Assembly: GCA_964035015.1 (NCBI GenBank)
Contig: OZ035998.1
Coordinates: forward strand, 25,196,810-25,260,809
Length of the DNA: 64,000 nt
DNA from: Corallium rubrum
Taxonomy: Eukaryota > Cnidaria > Anthozoa > Scleralcyonacea > Coralliidae
Direction: 5' to 3'
The position numbers and the translations under genes are program-made. The notes under the pieces were generated by a model, which had not been told where the DNA came from, did no database searches, and saw only the letters and a program-made list of their open reading frames with translations. Positions 44,100-57,571 of this stretch are shown here, one piece after another; position 1 is the stretch's first letter, and each line of letters begins with the position of its first letter.

Positions 44100-44918
44100 G
44101 TGAACATGCCTAGCGCTTGTAATATTTGCGGAAAGAGCTTTTCAAGACAATTTAATTTACAACGCCACATAAAGGTCCTGCATGGGGGAGATCGGCCAAT
44201 TCAAACGATGTCTACTGATTCTACATTTAAGCATTCGCCATTTGATGGAACCGCATCGAATTACCAAGACAACAAAAATACATACTCCATACAATTAACA
44301 CATCCCTTTGGGCTCTTGGTCTCTGGGGGGACCAAGACTGGGAAGACAACCTTTGTCAAGGAATTGTTAGCCAACGCCCAAATCATGATCGACCCTGTCC
44401 CAGAAAATATAATTTATTTTTATTCTGAGTACCAAGACACGTTTGCTAAAATGGAACTTCTTATTCCTGGGATTCAGTTTGTGCAAGGTTTATCCGAATC
44501 TATATTGGATAGTATTAATCCCCAAATAAGAAATCTATTTATCATTGATGACATGATGGGAGAAAAAGATACGATTATTGCCAAGCTGTTCACGAAGAAA
44601 TCGCACCATGGTAATCTCAGCGTGATTTATATTGTGCAAAACTTATTTCATCAAAGCAAAGACCATCGTACCATCTCTCTCAACGCTAGTTACTTTGTCC
44701 TAACAAAAAATGTTCGTGATGCAAGTCAAGTAACTCATCTAGCCAAACAGTTGTATCCCGACAACACAAAGTTTTTCCAGCAAGCCTACCAGATGGCAAC
44801 CAAAGACCCGTATTCTTACCTGTTTGTCGATCTCACGCCGACATGTCCCGATGAAATCCGAGTAAGATCAGGGATATTTCCGACTGATACACATTATGTA
44901 TATCAACCCCGGGTATGA
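44100..44918 (+). CDS. Polinton-like packaging ATPase with an N-terminal C2H2 finger, 272 aa
   Basis: Residues 7-28 form a C2H2 finger (C7-x2-C10-x12-H23-x4-H28). Walker A is GGTKTGKTT (about 76-84) and Walker B NLFIIDD (about 145-151). A downstream VIYIVQNLFHQSKDHRT block with a polar sensor Gln/Asn follows. This is the layout of the FtsK/HerA (A32-like) genome-packaging ATPase found in Polintons and related dsDNA viruses, which pumps DNA into capsids. ATPases of this group are usually about 200-250 aa without the finger, so the fusion is notable. The gene starts about 145 bp from the central satellite and reads outward; the mirror gene reads the other way, so the two are divergent about the centre. 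Confidence 0.82.
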   Translation: MNMPSACNICGKSFSRQFNLQRHIKVLHGGDRPIQTMSTDSTFKHSPFDGTASNYQDNKNTYSIQLTHPFGLLVSGGTKTGKTTFVKELLANAQIMIDPVPENIIYFYSEYQDTFAKMELLIPGIQFVQGLSESILDSINPQIRNLFIIDDMMGEKDTIIAKLFTKKSHHGNLSVIYIVQNLFHQSKDHRTISLNASYFVLTKNVRDASQVTHLAKQLYPDNTKFFQQAYQMATKDPYSYLFVDLTPTCPDEIRVRSGIFPTDTHYVYQPRV

Positions 44919-45402
44919 AAATAAGTGCTGAATACCTGAGAAAAGCGACATTGAAACATACTGATAATGGTTTATTAAAGGCTATACAGGACGGTGCATT
45001 TTGAATATATGTTTAGATTTCATCAAACGAAAGAAACCAGTATTACAAAAAACTAGTGTACTCCTACAATCAATCTAAACGCCATAGTATTGGAATGACA
45101 CCAATTATAAGAATTAAAGTTACTGGTGAATCGTTGACACATTATCTTCTGTACTATGCTGAAGTTCAATAAAGTATTTACAAATAATGTATATGTCTTT
45201 CTGATATTCCTTTGGTACAGGTTAAATGTATAAGTTACCAGGGGTGATGGGGATATGTTTGGGGGCACCCTAGGGGTATTGGTAGTATCTTTGGGGGCGG
45301 TGCCCCAGGGATGATGGGGGTATCTTTGAACGGGCCAAAAAGGCCTAAACGGGCCAAAATAGGCCAAATAAGGCCTAAAAGGGCCTAATAAAAGCATCTA
45401 AC

Positions 45403-45850
45403 ATGCCAAAAATGTCAAATGCTTTCTGTTACTGCTCGAGTAAACAACTAAACATGGGTCGCACACGTAGAAACTGTCCTGTCTTCGGGTGCGGAAGCAC
45501 TAATCTTGCAAGGCTAGCAAATCATCTTGACCAAGTACATCACATGGATATCAAAGAACGCGCTAAATTGGCTAAAATGGAGTAAAAGTGGAATATGTGT
45601 TCCTGTACAGAGTAAAGAACCTATCGCAGACAGCACAGAACTACATATGGAGAAAACTTTGAAAAGCATTATAAAGAGACAAGAGGAAATGGCAACAAAC
45701 TTCAATAATTATCTAAGAGAGCAGCATGGGGAGTCCGTAAATAATAAACAACGCAAAAAACCCCGGAAAATATCAAAATTCCCCATAAAGAGCGAGCAGT
45801 GCTTTGACAACAGAGAAACAAACGATATCTCTAAGAAGTGGGTGCGCTAG
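45403..45850 (+). pseudogene. C2H2 zinc-finger/coiled protein (right arm copy)
   Basis: Mirror of 41328-41774. The finger frame (45403-45585) stops after AKLAKME. An overlapping frame (45527-45850, 107 codons) carries KSIIKRQEEMATNFNNYLRE and the basic tail. A single frameshift, a ribosomal shift or a small intron would join them. In copy A the corresponding frame runs through this junction (DIKERAKWLRWSKIGIYVP), which favours a shift here. Confidence 0.5.
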
Positions 45851-46090
45851 AAGAAATCGTAAACGCAGGACAGTTTATGTAAATAATTAGCTGTCAATTT
45901 GCACACTGTAATTTGTTATAAATATGAAAATAAACTACAAAGAACTATAATGTTGCTCGTATGTCTTTATGAATTTTTCTTCAGGTCTACACATCTTTCT
46001 TACACACTATATAGTTCAAGTAATTTTTTTAACTTAAAACATAATTTAGCTTTGGATTAACTCGATAATGTTCTCACAACACATATAGCA

Positions 46091-46609
46091 TTAGTTCAGA
46101 TTGCTTTTCGTCGTTAAGTTTCTAGACTTTTCAAGAAGATACTCCTCGTAAGCCTCCCGAGGATTATTTATCGTACTCGTAAATTTTACACCTGTGTCTT
46201 TTACTTCGTACAGATACTTTAATGGACAGCTAAACAGAACAGATATAGAAAGAATATTTGGCGAGTCGTCAATTTCCTTCGACTCGACCATTGTCTCTGA
46301 AGTTTTTTGAGAGTCTCTTTGATTTCGTAATTTCAACGCCTCTCCCGCTTCGTTGAACTCTATCCAGATTCGTTCGTCGACGTTTGTCCTGGTCTCTTCA
46401 TAGCACCACCTCCGTTGCTCATCATCTGTTAGGCAACTATGTTGCTTCTGACTAGGATGGTTAGTCCTACAACCATTGCACTTTTCACGACAAAGCTTCG
46501 AATATTCTTCCCACAAAGTTTCATTGTAAATATCTTCGAACATTGAAAACAATTTTTCATATAAACCCTCCATCTCTGCGGTCTTACTCCAACAGCAAAT
46601 AGTAAGCAA
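46091..46609 (-). CDS. Polinton-like 172-aa Cys-rich protein (right arm copy)
   Basis: Mirror of 40569-41087, and the predicted protein is the same throughout. Identity of the two copies and survival of the frame imply recent origin or ongoing arm-to-arm correction. No family was recognised; the same Cys/His cluster suggests metal binding. Confidence 0.6.
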   Translation of the reverse strand: MLTICCWSKTAEMEGLYEKLFSMFEDIYNETLWEEYSKLCREKCNGCRTNHPSQKQHSCLTDDEQRRWCYEETRTNVDERIWIEFNEAGEALKLRNQRDSQKTSETMVESKEIDDSPNILSISVLFSCPLKYLYEVKDTGVKFTSTINNPREAYEEYLLEKSRNLTTKSNLN

Positions 46610-48831
46610 ATGATACGCCGAGAAAACCGACGCCGTGAATAAGCATATTAATTAGGATTTCTTTGTCTAAGCTCTGACGTCGCTCAGACTCGCCCAGACT
46701 CGTTCTTTTGTTTAAATTGCTAATGAGCCATTAACATCATTAGTGTACATGGACTTAGACAAATATTGGCAACATTGCACTCAACCATTCCATAGACAAA
46801 TAATATTTCGTCTGTATCTTACGTTCTTACAGTTTCTCGATTCGATTCCTCATACTCGCGCGACTTCTCGTTTGACTTACGAGTACGGCAAACCGTTCCG
46901 TGTTCACACAACGGTTTTGGACTCCCAAAGACATCTCCTCAATCTAAGTATTAGTAATCAATTTTGATTTATTCACTTTGTCCTACTGACAGGTAATGGA
47001 TTTTTATGTACACTGTGAGATATTTAACATATATTGGATATACAACCGTAATAGATAGCGAGTGATTGTAAATAATTCCGATACTTATGGATTTAACTTT
47101 TGCGTTGTTTGTAAATATTAGGAGCTTTGTGTGATGGTAAATATGAAATTATATATTTTTGAAACTTTATTTCGTTATTTAGTCTTATTATAAAAACATG
47201 TTTCTTTAAACAAATCACATTTTAAAAATTACAAGCTTTTAAGAGCCACCAAGTCATTGAAAGAATACAAACGAAATATTCTCATAATGCCTAAAGACTT
47301 AAAATAGGAGGTGTATACTCCAGAGACCCCACACATGAAAGACACCGTTTGTCAAACATTTGGAACTTCGGGAATTAATCGGAGAGCTATCGGTTATGAC
47401 GTATTACACGGGGGTCTGAGTAATAGTAGAGGGTCCCAAAGGAGCCTGAGACGAATGAAGGACGCTATGGTAACACTGCTAATGACATCGCCTAGACTTG
47501 CCTAAGCGCTTAATCCTCTTAATGACCCCTAATGAGTTTTTTCTTTTGTCTCCTGCACGTGCACTGAGGATAAATATGCAAATATCACACTTAGTAACAG
47601 AAAGCGTAGCAACGCTTTCAAAGTAATAAACTGCTTTGCCTTTATATATCGACACTTAAAATCGTTCTTTTCACGATTTCTCGAAGTGATTCTTCATTCT
47701 ATCTTCCTACAATTTCCTCACTTATAAAGAGAAAGCCTAGTAACCATGATGTATCTCAGTTATATATGGACAAGTCTTTGCTCTTCGCTTTTCGAATTGA
47801 TTTGTGTCTTCTTACGACTTCTCGAACTGTTTCTTCATCCAAGGAATCACTAGTAGGTTATAGACTAAGGTTAGATAGGCAATAATTCGACCAAAACTGT
47901 CAACATTCATCTCTTCGAAAATAACACTCGGATTACTTAACCAAAAACCCGCTATATTCCTCCAAACCAAGTTTAAGACAAAAAAATATAAAGTGCCTCT
48001 ATCCATTTCTGTTTCGTTCCTCTACAAACTAGGCCAAAGTAAACGATAACTCTCTAAAATTGTTAACACTTATTGCCACCAAACGTGTATAAGACTGTTT
48101 GGTCATTTAGGTTCTGACTAATATAATATTCAAAGTCTCCATATTATTCAAATAATATTCAGGTTTGACCAGAGCAGTTCTCTCTGCCAATTCAGACACT
48201 TACGCTGTTCAGAACTCTCTATAATCCTCCAGACAAGGTTTCAGATAAAAAATATAAAGTGCCTCTATCAATTTCTCTTTAGTTCCTTGTGAAGAACGTC
48301 TATTTTGTTAAAGTTTACTGTACGCATGCTCCGTGCGTTTACGTGTCCCACAAGTGTTGGCTATAAGTAGGGTTAAGGGTTTAAATGAAAGTTGGTTTCT
48401 ATTAGTTGTAAAGAAATAAGTCTAGCGTCTTTTGATAATGACCTAACTTCGGAAATCAGTCGGAGACCAATCGGGAATGACGGGGGGTTAAGTAACATCT
48501 AGGGCTAGGGGGTTTCGGAAGAGCGCGAGTCAGTTATGACGTAATAAAAACCGGGGGTTCAGCAACAAGCCAGGGAAAGGGGGTTAGGGTTAGACTATCC
48601 TAAAGGAGTCTGAGAATGAATAAATAATAAGGTGAATATGACGTAGTGAATAACGGGGGGTTGAGTGAGATTAGGGTTAGGGGGTCATATAGGAGCACGA
48701 GACATAATGACGTAACGAGATTAGGGTTAGAGGGTCGCAAAGGAGCATGAGAATGAATAAATAATAAGCTGAATATTTAATGAGGCGGCATCCCTTTGGT
48801 CCCTATATGGGGGGGTATCACTACTCAGGTT

Positions 48832-51000
<2,169 letters not shown>

Positions 51001-51096
51001 TCGCTCAAGCGGACGTGTTTGAGTTCGCTCCCCGTTTTAAAAATTTAATTAAATTTTTCTACTTCTGTCCGCCGCCTTCTGTCTGAAGATATTTAC

Positions 51097-52134
51097 TTGT
51101 TGAGTCACAATGGAGAAATCATCAAGACTAGTGGCTTAAATTACGAAACTACGAGGAAATATTATAACGGGTTCTGGCAACTACACAAGATACAAATTTA
51201 CACGATGTCAAAGAAACCCAAAAAGATGAAATGGACGGAACAAATGAACATCGATGTGTTAGAATGTAAACGAAAAGCACAGGAGCTGACTACACTCAAT
51301 AATGCCCCTTGTAATAACAACGGCAGGAAGAAAGGTTACATTGAGGTTATGAGCGAGCTATGGAACGAGAAAGGTTACGGTCACCTTGGTCTTAAACGAC
51401 AAAATCTGCGAGATCAAGCTTCAAGGCTGGAAAAGACTCAACGGAACTCAACGGATATGAATGTAAATGTTATGAGAACGATAGATACAAACGAATCTAT
51501 CTCGGACAGGATTCAGTCGATGTCAAATATTGTAAATAATATGACTTCTACCGAAGATATCGACGAGAATCGGAATCGAAATCAAAATAATATTGACCAG
51601 CAAGGCCAGAATGATAATTACCCGATACAAGGCCTAGATTTGCATACGTCTGCAGTACAACTCCCAGGGGAGTCAGTAGTTCTGGAGCGTGATCACTCAA
51701 CCTTTGAATTTTCGAAACTCTTCGTTACAGGCGGAGAAGAACTGAGATCAGTAGAGGGCACCACACAGGGCGACCCTATCGCTATGAGCCTATACACCAT
51801 CAGTCTTCAGCCACTGATAACGCTTTTACACATCTCAAGCAAAGCTAAACAATGCTGGTTTGCTGATGACGCAACTGGAAGCGGCTCGCTAAGGGATGTG
51901 AAGAAATGGTGGGATGAACTGTCAGAGAATGGTCCAGCGCTAGGATATTTTCCTAATGCGAAAAAGTGCTGGTTGGTCGTCAAACCCGAGAAAGAGGACG
52001 CTGCCAGGGTGGTCTTCTGCGAGACAGCAATTAACATCACCACGGAGGGTCACAAGCATCTAGGTGCAGCTCTCGGATCAAGATCGTATCTCGAAGAATA
52101 TGTCGGCGAGAAAGTGGAGGACTGGGTAAGTTAG
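51097..52134 (+). pseudogene. LINE N-terminal domain joined to RT palm (deleted), 345 codons
   Basis: After a leader, [36 protein letters not shown] and [19 protein letters not shown] form a helical DNA-binding-like N-terminal region seen in cnidarian LINE proteins. At about residue 190 it passes directly into RT palm motifs [20 protein letters not shown] and [12 protein letters not shown] (catalytic FADD). A TAG at 52132-52134 then interrupts the thumb (GEKVEDWVS). Fingers and the first palm Asp are missing, so it cannot polymerise. Confidence 0.75.
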
Positions 52135-53397
52135 GTCACCAAACTTGCAGAGTTCGCCACATCCCAACCTCAAGCGAGTTATGCAGCCTTTATCTTTGGT
52201 TTACGGCATCGTTGGACATATTTCGTAAGGACATTACCCGATATTACCGACCTACTAGAGCCTTTGGAGCATGCGATAACTGATGCTTTAATACCAGCTA
52301 TCACGGGGGATCATGTAGTCACGGAAGTTGAGCGCGACCTTCTCGCGCTCCCTGTGCGCATGGGGGGGGGGGGGGGGGGGGGGCTTGGGCTTACAGATCC
52401 AACGAGAACTGCACCCTTTGAATACGAGGCTTCTGTAAATGTCACAGCCCCCCTGGTAGAGAAAATTGTGGAGCAAGTACACCAGCCTGCGGATGCGTCT
52501 GAAATAATGACATTACAACTAAACGCACGGAAAGAGAAGGATAAATGTTTGAATGGGAGGCTACAACAAGTGAAGAGTTCCCTACCATCAAGAACCAAAC
52601 GAGCTGTCGAGCTGGCCACGGAAGAAGGAGCATCTAATTGGTTAACAGTAATCCCCATCGAAGACCAGAATTTCAATCTGAATAAGAGAGAATTCAAGGA
52701 CGCGATAAAGTTAAGATATGATTGGGAAATCACTGATACTCGAACAGTATGCGTATGTGGGGACCTGTTCAACGTGGACCATGCTATGGTCTGCCAGCGA
52801 GGCGGCTTCATAATTCAACGCCATAATGAGCTTCGTGATTTGGAAGCCGAGCTGTTGAGCATGGTGTGTAATGATGTTGAAATAGAACCGGTCCTACAGG
52901 ATATCACTGGAGAAGGCTTAAACAGAGGCGCCAACAGAGCCCCTGATGCTCGTTTAGATGTTCACGCTCGAGGCTTCTGGGAGAGGCAAAGATCTGCGTT
53001 CTTTGATGTTCGGGTTTGTCACCCAAACGCAGAGTCTTATAAAGATCTCAGTCCCAAGCAAATCTATCGGCAACATGAAAATGAGAAGAAGCGCCAATAC
53101 GCGAGCAGAGTGATGGAGATAGAACAAGGTACTTTCACCCCGCTAGTATTTACCACGACAGGTGGAATGGCTGATGAATGCAAGAAATACCATAGTAGAC
53201 TTGCTGAATTACTTGCCATTAAGAAGAAGGGAGAAGACTACGCCAGCACAATGTCTTGGTTGAGAGCGAAAATCTCTTTCGCCTTAGTACGTTCAGCTCT
53301 CCTATGCCTTAGAGGAACCAGAGCAAGAAGAAGAACTGTAAATATTACCTTAGACAATGACATTACCTTAGAGAATGTGGCGGCCAGAATAGTTTGA
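52135..53397 (+). pseudogene. LINE thumb and restriction-like endonuclease region
   Basis: Continues in the same frame after the TAG ([36 protein letters not shown]). A run of about 21 G at 52363-52383 gives poly-Gly before [18 protein letters not shown] zinc motif C-x-C-x8-H-x4-C ([20 protein letters not shown]) with RHN follows, then the PD/D site [14 protein letters not shown] and FFDVRVCHP. The frame ends at 53396 (LENVAARIV). The endonuclease half looks intact, unlike the RT. Confidence 0.75.
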
Positions 53398-53450
53398 AGA
53401 AACAAAGAATAAAGTTACTTGATATGTAACATTTTTATTATTTACTTATT

Positions 53451-54640
53451 TTCATTATTATCTTCCTTTCCTTTTAATTGTAATATAATCTTTCTACTGT
53501 CATATTGCATAAATTTAAATAGACATTGACAAACATTTTATAAGCTAGTGAGGTTTACCATTGTAAAATTTTAAAAATAATCTTTAGTATATTAGTATTA
53601 TTAGCTTGTTTCAATTTATACTACGTCAATAAATTGTTGTTAATGAGATATGTTAAGAAAACTAATCCACTTATAATCGAACGACTCATGGGGGTTGTCA
53701 CAGTGGTCGCTATACAATTGTTGCGGGTCGAGCAAACGCGCGCAAAAAAAACCAAAACAACAACCAAAAATCCATTTGGAATCAATGATAAATAATTATA
53801 ATATATATATATATATATGAGTAATACTCTGGAGGAAAGTCGCATATCAGGTAAACAAATTTATGTTTGTTGCGTTTGCTTTGCTTGCGAGGTGACTGAC
53901 ACTACCATGAACCGTTCTATTACACAAGAGCTCAAGGTGCAGGTCGAACAATGAACAACATAACCTTTATTAAATAATATAAGCAACCAAAGGTCGAAAT
54001 TGACCAACAGTTAAGCATGTGAAAAACTCGTGCTAAAGGCTTCTAACCCAATGAAAACTAACAAATCTAGATATCTTTCACGTGCATGAATACAATGACC
54101 TACTCTTTCTGTACCAAATAACCAGTACCGGAGCATAGATCTCTCATTCTCACTTGTGCCGTCAATCTGTAAAGATCGACGACAATCTGTAAGCGAGTTC
54201 AACCAAGTCAGTTGACTTGGTATACTGAAATGAAAAAACCCCACCCACCTCACATGTACATCACGAAAATGTCATAGAACGATATCTGTAATTATAATTG
54301 TATTAATGAATATAATAACTCAATAAAACTGGGCAGGGAAGTGCTGTCTGTCGGACAACCCTTCACCACGTGAAGCCTCCGATTGGGTCATTCAGGACTA
54401 GCACCTTACTAATAGCGGGTCGCCTGGCCGGCTAGTACTTTTCCTGACTGACCTGCCCAGAGAGTTCTCGCTATCTGGGACCTAGGCAGGGATCTAGTCC
54501 CTAGAGTCTAGGATTTAAAATGCTTCCCTGCCCCAATTGTTGCCACAAAATCTTTTTCTTTTCTTTTCCGATTTTATTCCGCCAATCTTGGTCAGCAATA
54601 GACAAAGATCATTAAACAAGGAATAAAATTATTATTATTA
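53451..54640. other. Non-coding stretch
   Basis: No gene recognised. A short (TA)n lies at 53799-53818, and a CCTAGGCAGGGATCTAGTCCCTAGAGTCTAGG block with small inverted repeats at about 54479-54511. Confidence 0.45.
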
Positions 54641-54644
54641 CAAT

Positions 54645-54646
<2 letters not shown>

Positions 54647-54726
<80 letters not shown>

Positions 54727-54730
54727 TAAT
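54647..54730. repeat. Poly(A) plus (TAA)n tract
   Basis: About 27 A residues, then about 16 TAA units. On the minus strand it forms the 3' tail of the neighbouring L2/CR1 fragment. Confidence 0.9.
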
Positions 54731-55185
54731 AATGATTATAATATATTGCAATACTGAATCCTAAAGTTAGGTTATGATGTTTACAAACTGTTGGAAGCAT
54801 ACAAATTGGAGCAATGTTAAAAGTTCTAAACTGAAATGTTTTGACATGAAGCAATAAAAAACAAATTTGCAAAACGGTTCGTCTTGTGCTGTGGAACTGC
54901 GAACTTCCTAATCTTTCTAATATTGTAGCTTGAACTTCTAATGTCTGGTATTAGGTGGTGAATATTGTGATCTACATCAGTCGCAATTTCGTTGAACATT
55001 TTTATACAAATATTCTTACGATGATTAGATGATCTCTCTATGTGTAAGATTTCTAAAGATTTGCTATACTCTGAATTTGGAAAGATAATACTGAGGGCGC
55101 GTTTCTGTATTCTTTCTAGCTCTTTGCTAAGGTAGCAACTCGATGAGTATAAACCACGAAGAGCTTGATGAAGAGAATAAACCAC
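54731..55185 (-). pseudogene. L2/CR1-type LINE, C-terminal RT fragment
   Basis: The minus-strand frame (55185-54826) reads LSKELERIQKRALSIIFPN, SLEILHIERSSNHRKNICIK, DHNIHHLIPDI and HKTNRFANLFFIASC. This is the conserved C-terminal tail of L2/CR1/Jockey-type RTs (YLxxxLERIQKRALRII...). The rest of the RT is missing. The 3' UTR runs to the TAA/A tract at 54647-54730. Confidence 0.72.
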
Positions 55186-55405
55186 GTTTATCGGAATCTC
55201 GCAACAATGAAAACATGCTTCACATGATTGATCGGCGAGTCCCCAAAGATATTTTAACTAGTGCGTGTATTCCGTAGGGAATACAACCTTGACAGATAGC
55301 GTATATCATATTACCATAATCATAATGACGTAAACGCAGTGTCGCTATTTTTAGCCTGGTGCAGTCTGCTTTGAGCCGCATGTCTAATTTGCTGTTGGAG
55401 TAAGA

Positions 55406-56080
55406 CCGCAGAGATGGAGGGTTTATATGAAAAATTGATTTCAATGTTCGAAGCTATTTACAAGGGAAGGCTTCTAGGACAGCGTCGGCCACGGTTGAAA
55501 ATCCAAATATTACCAGGGTTAAGTCACGTTGGCCTGAAAAACAGAGAAAAATCTTCTCGACGTTTCGAGCGAAGGCCCTTCGTCAGGAGAAATTAGAAAA
55601 CCAGTTTACCATTAGTAAACCAATGGAACTTTGTGGGAAGAATACAATGGAACTTTGTGGGAAGAATATTCGAAGCTTGTCGTGAAAAGTGCAATGGTTG
55701 TAGGACCAACCATCCTAGTCAGAAACAACACAGTTGCCTAACAGATGATGAGCAATGGAGATTGTGCTACGAAGAGACCAGGACAAACGTCGACGAGCGA
55801 ATCTGGATAGAGTTCAACGAAGCGGGAGAGGCGTTGAAAGTACGAAATTAAAGAGATCTCAAAAAACTTCAGAGACAATGGTCGAGCCGAAGGAAATTGA
55901 CGACTCGCCAAATATTCTTTCTATATCTGTTCTGTGTTTAGCTGTCCATTGAAGTATCTGTACGAAGTAAAAGACACTGGTGTAAAATTTACGAGTACGA
56001 TAAAGAATCCTCGGGAGGCTTACGAGGAGTATCTTCTTGAAAAGTCTAGAAACTTATCGAATAAAAGCAATCTGAACTAA
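55406..56080 (+). pseudogene. Copy A version of the Cys-rich 172-aa protein gene
   Basis: The start MEGLYEKLISMFEAIYK at 55414 is cut by an insertion at about 55458-55620, which is followed by a duplicated CAATGGAACTTTGTGGGAAG. The Cys cluster (CREKCNGCRTNHPSQKQHSC) and the C-terminal blocks (NPREAYEEYLLEKSRN) persist in shifted frames. Comparison with the intact copy shows what is conserved in the family. Confidence 0.75.
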
Positions 56081-56349
56081 TACTATATGTGTTACGAGAA
56101 CATTATCGAGTTAATCCAAAGTTAAATTATGTTTTAAGTTAAATAAATTACTTGGACTATATAGTGTGTAAGAAAGATGTGTAATTTTATACGTGTGTAA
56201 TTTTATCTGAAGAAATATTAATAAAGACATACGAGCAACATTATAATAGTTCTTTGTAGTTTGTTTTTATTTTTATAACAAATTACAGTGTGCATATTGA
56301 CAGCTAATTATTTACATAAACAATTGTTTTTAAACAAACTGTCCTGCGT

Positions 56350-56700
56350 TTACGGTTTCTTCTAGCGCACCCACTTCTTAGAGATATCGTTTGTTTCTCT
56401 GTTGTTAAAGCACTGCTCGCTATTTATAAGGAATTTTGATATTTTCCGTTTTTTGCCTTGTTTATTATTTACGGACTCCCCATGCTACTCTGTTAGCTAT
56501 TGCCATTTCCTCTTGTCTCCTTATAATGCTTTTCAAAGTTTTCTCCATATTTAGTTCTGTGTTTGCGATATTTTCTTTACTCCGTAAAGGTACATATATT
56601 CCAATTTTACTCCATCTTAGCCATTTAGCGCGTTCTTTGATATCCATGTGATGTACTTGATCAAGATGATTTGCTAGCCTTGAAAGATTAGTGCTTCCAT
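56350..56700 (-). pseudogene. Copy A version of the C2H2/coiled protein gene
   Basis: Minus-strand frame 56647-56465 keeps DIKERAKWLRWSKIGIYVP and EKTLKSIIRRQEEMA. The finger is partly lost by a deletion near 56700, and the C-terminal ISKKWVR region lies near 56370. It shows that the DIKERAK to KRQEEM junction can be read in one frame. Confidence 0.6.
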
Positions 56701-57571
56701 GTTTAGTTGTTTACTCGAGCAATGACAGAAAGCATTTGACAATTTTTGGGGCGTGATAGATGCTTTTATTAGGCCCGTTTAGGCCTTTTGACCCATTCAA
56801 AGGTACTCCCATCGCCCCGGGGGCACCCCCTCAAGATACTACCAATACCCCTGTGGTGCCCCCAAAGATACCCCACCCCCGGGGGCACCCCAAAGATACT
56901 ACCAATACCCCTAGGGTGCCCTCAAAGATTGCTCTTAAAAGAGCCTAGGGGTAACCCCCAAACATCCCTGGGGTACCCCAAATACCCCAGGGGTAACCCC
57001 CAAGCACCCCTGGGGCAATGTGATACGAATGGGAACGTAAAGAGTACTGTCTTACATTCCCTTTAGCCTATGGTTTTGAAAGCTTGACCAATGGTAAGAA
57101 ACAAAGAAAAAAAATTGAGATGTTCCGAGATGTTGTATAGGCAGTTTCAGTGAATGAGTCAAGTTTGCCGCTCTTTTAAATTAACAATTCGGTAATTGAT
57201 CAATCCTTAAGAACACGCCGCACCATCTTCACGCTATATTTTACTATAACATAACTCAACAAGACCTTTTACACGAGAGTTGATAAGCGGTAACTTATAC
57301 ATTTAACCTGTACCAAAGGAATATCAGAAAGCCATATACATTATTTGTAAATACTTTATTGAACTTCAGCATAGTACAGAAGCTAATGTTTCAACGATTC
57401 AACAGTAACTTTAATTTTTAAAATTGGTGTCATTCCAATACTATGGCTTTTGGATTGATTGTAGGAGTACACTAGTTTTTGTAATACTGGTTTCTTTCGT
57501 TTGATGAAATCTAAACATCTATTCAAAATGCACCATATGTCTCAATGTCGCTTTTCTCAGGTATTCAGCAC

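Larger units (their letters stand above)
38353..48825. mobile_element. Palindromic Polinton/Maverick-like element, 10.5 kb
   Basis: The whole interval is an inverted repeat: 38353-43587 reads the same as 48825-43588 on the other strand, with only a few single-base indels noticed. The ends are AGTAGTGATACC and GGTATCACTACT, flanked by CAGGTT on both sides (38347-38352 and 48826-48831). A 6-bp duplication with 5'-AG termini is the Polinton/Maverick signature. Each arm carries an FtsK/HerA-like packaging ATPase gene, a 172-aa Cys-rich protein gene and a C2H2 protein gene. No integrase, protein-primed polymerase, protease or capsid gene was found, so mobility must come from elsewhere. Confidence 0.85.
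51001..53450 (+). mobile_element. Second REL-endonuclease LINE, internally deleted
   Basis: Contains a 5' region, an N-terminal domain ORF, RT motifs and a C-terminal restriction-like endonuclease ORF. RT blocks 1-4 are missing, with the frame kept across the join. It starts at the (TAA)n array. A 3' tail is not clear; A/T-rich sequence follows the stop at 53397. Confidence 0.72.

Noticed and set aside
47311..47505. 64-aa frame and its mirror at 39673-39867, and 40211-40435 with its mirror 46743-46967
   Set aside because: Not conserved in copy A; the copy A sequence breaks the frames. Probably chance.
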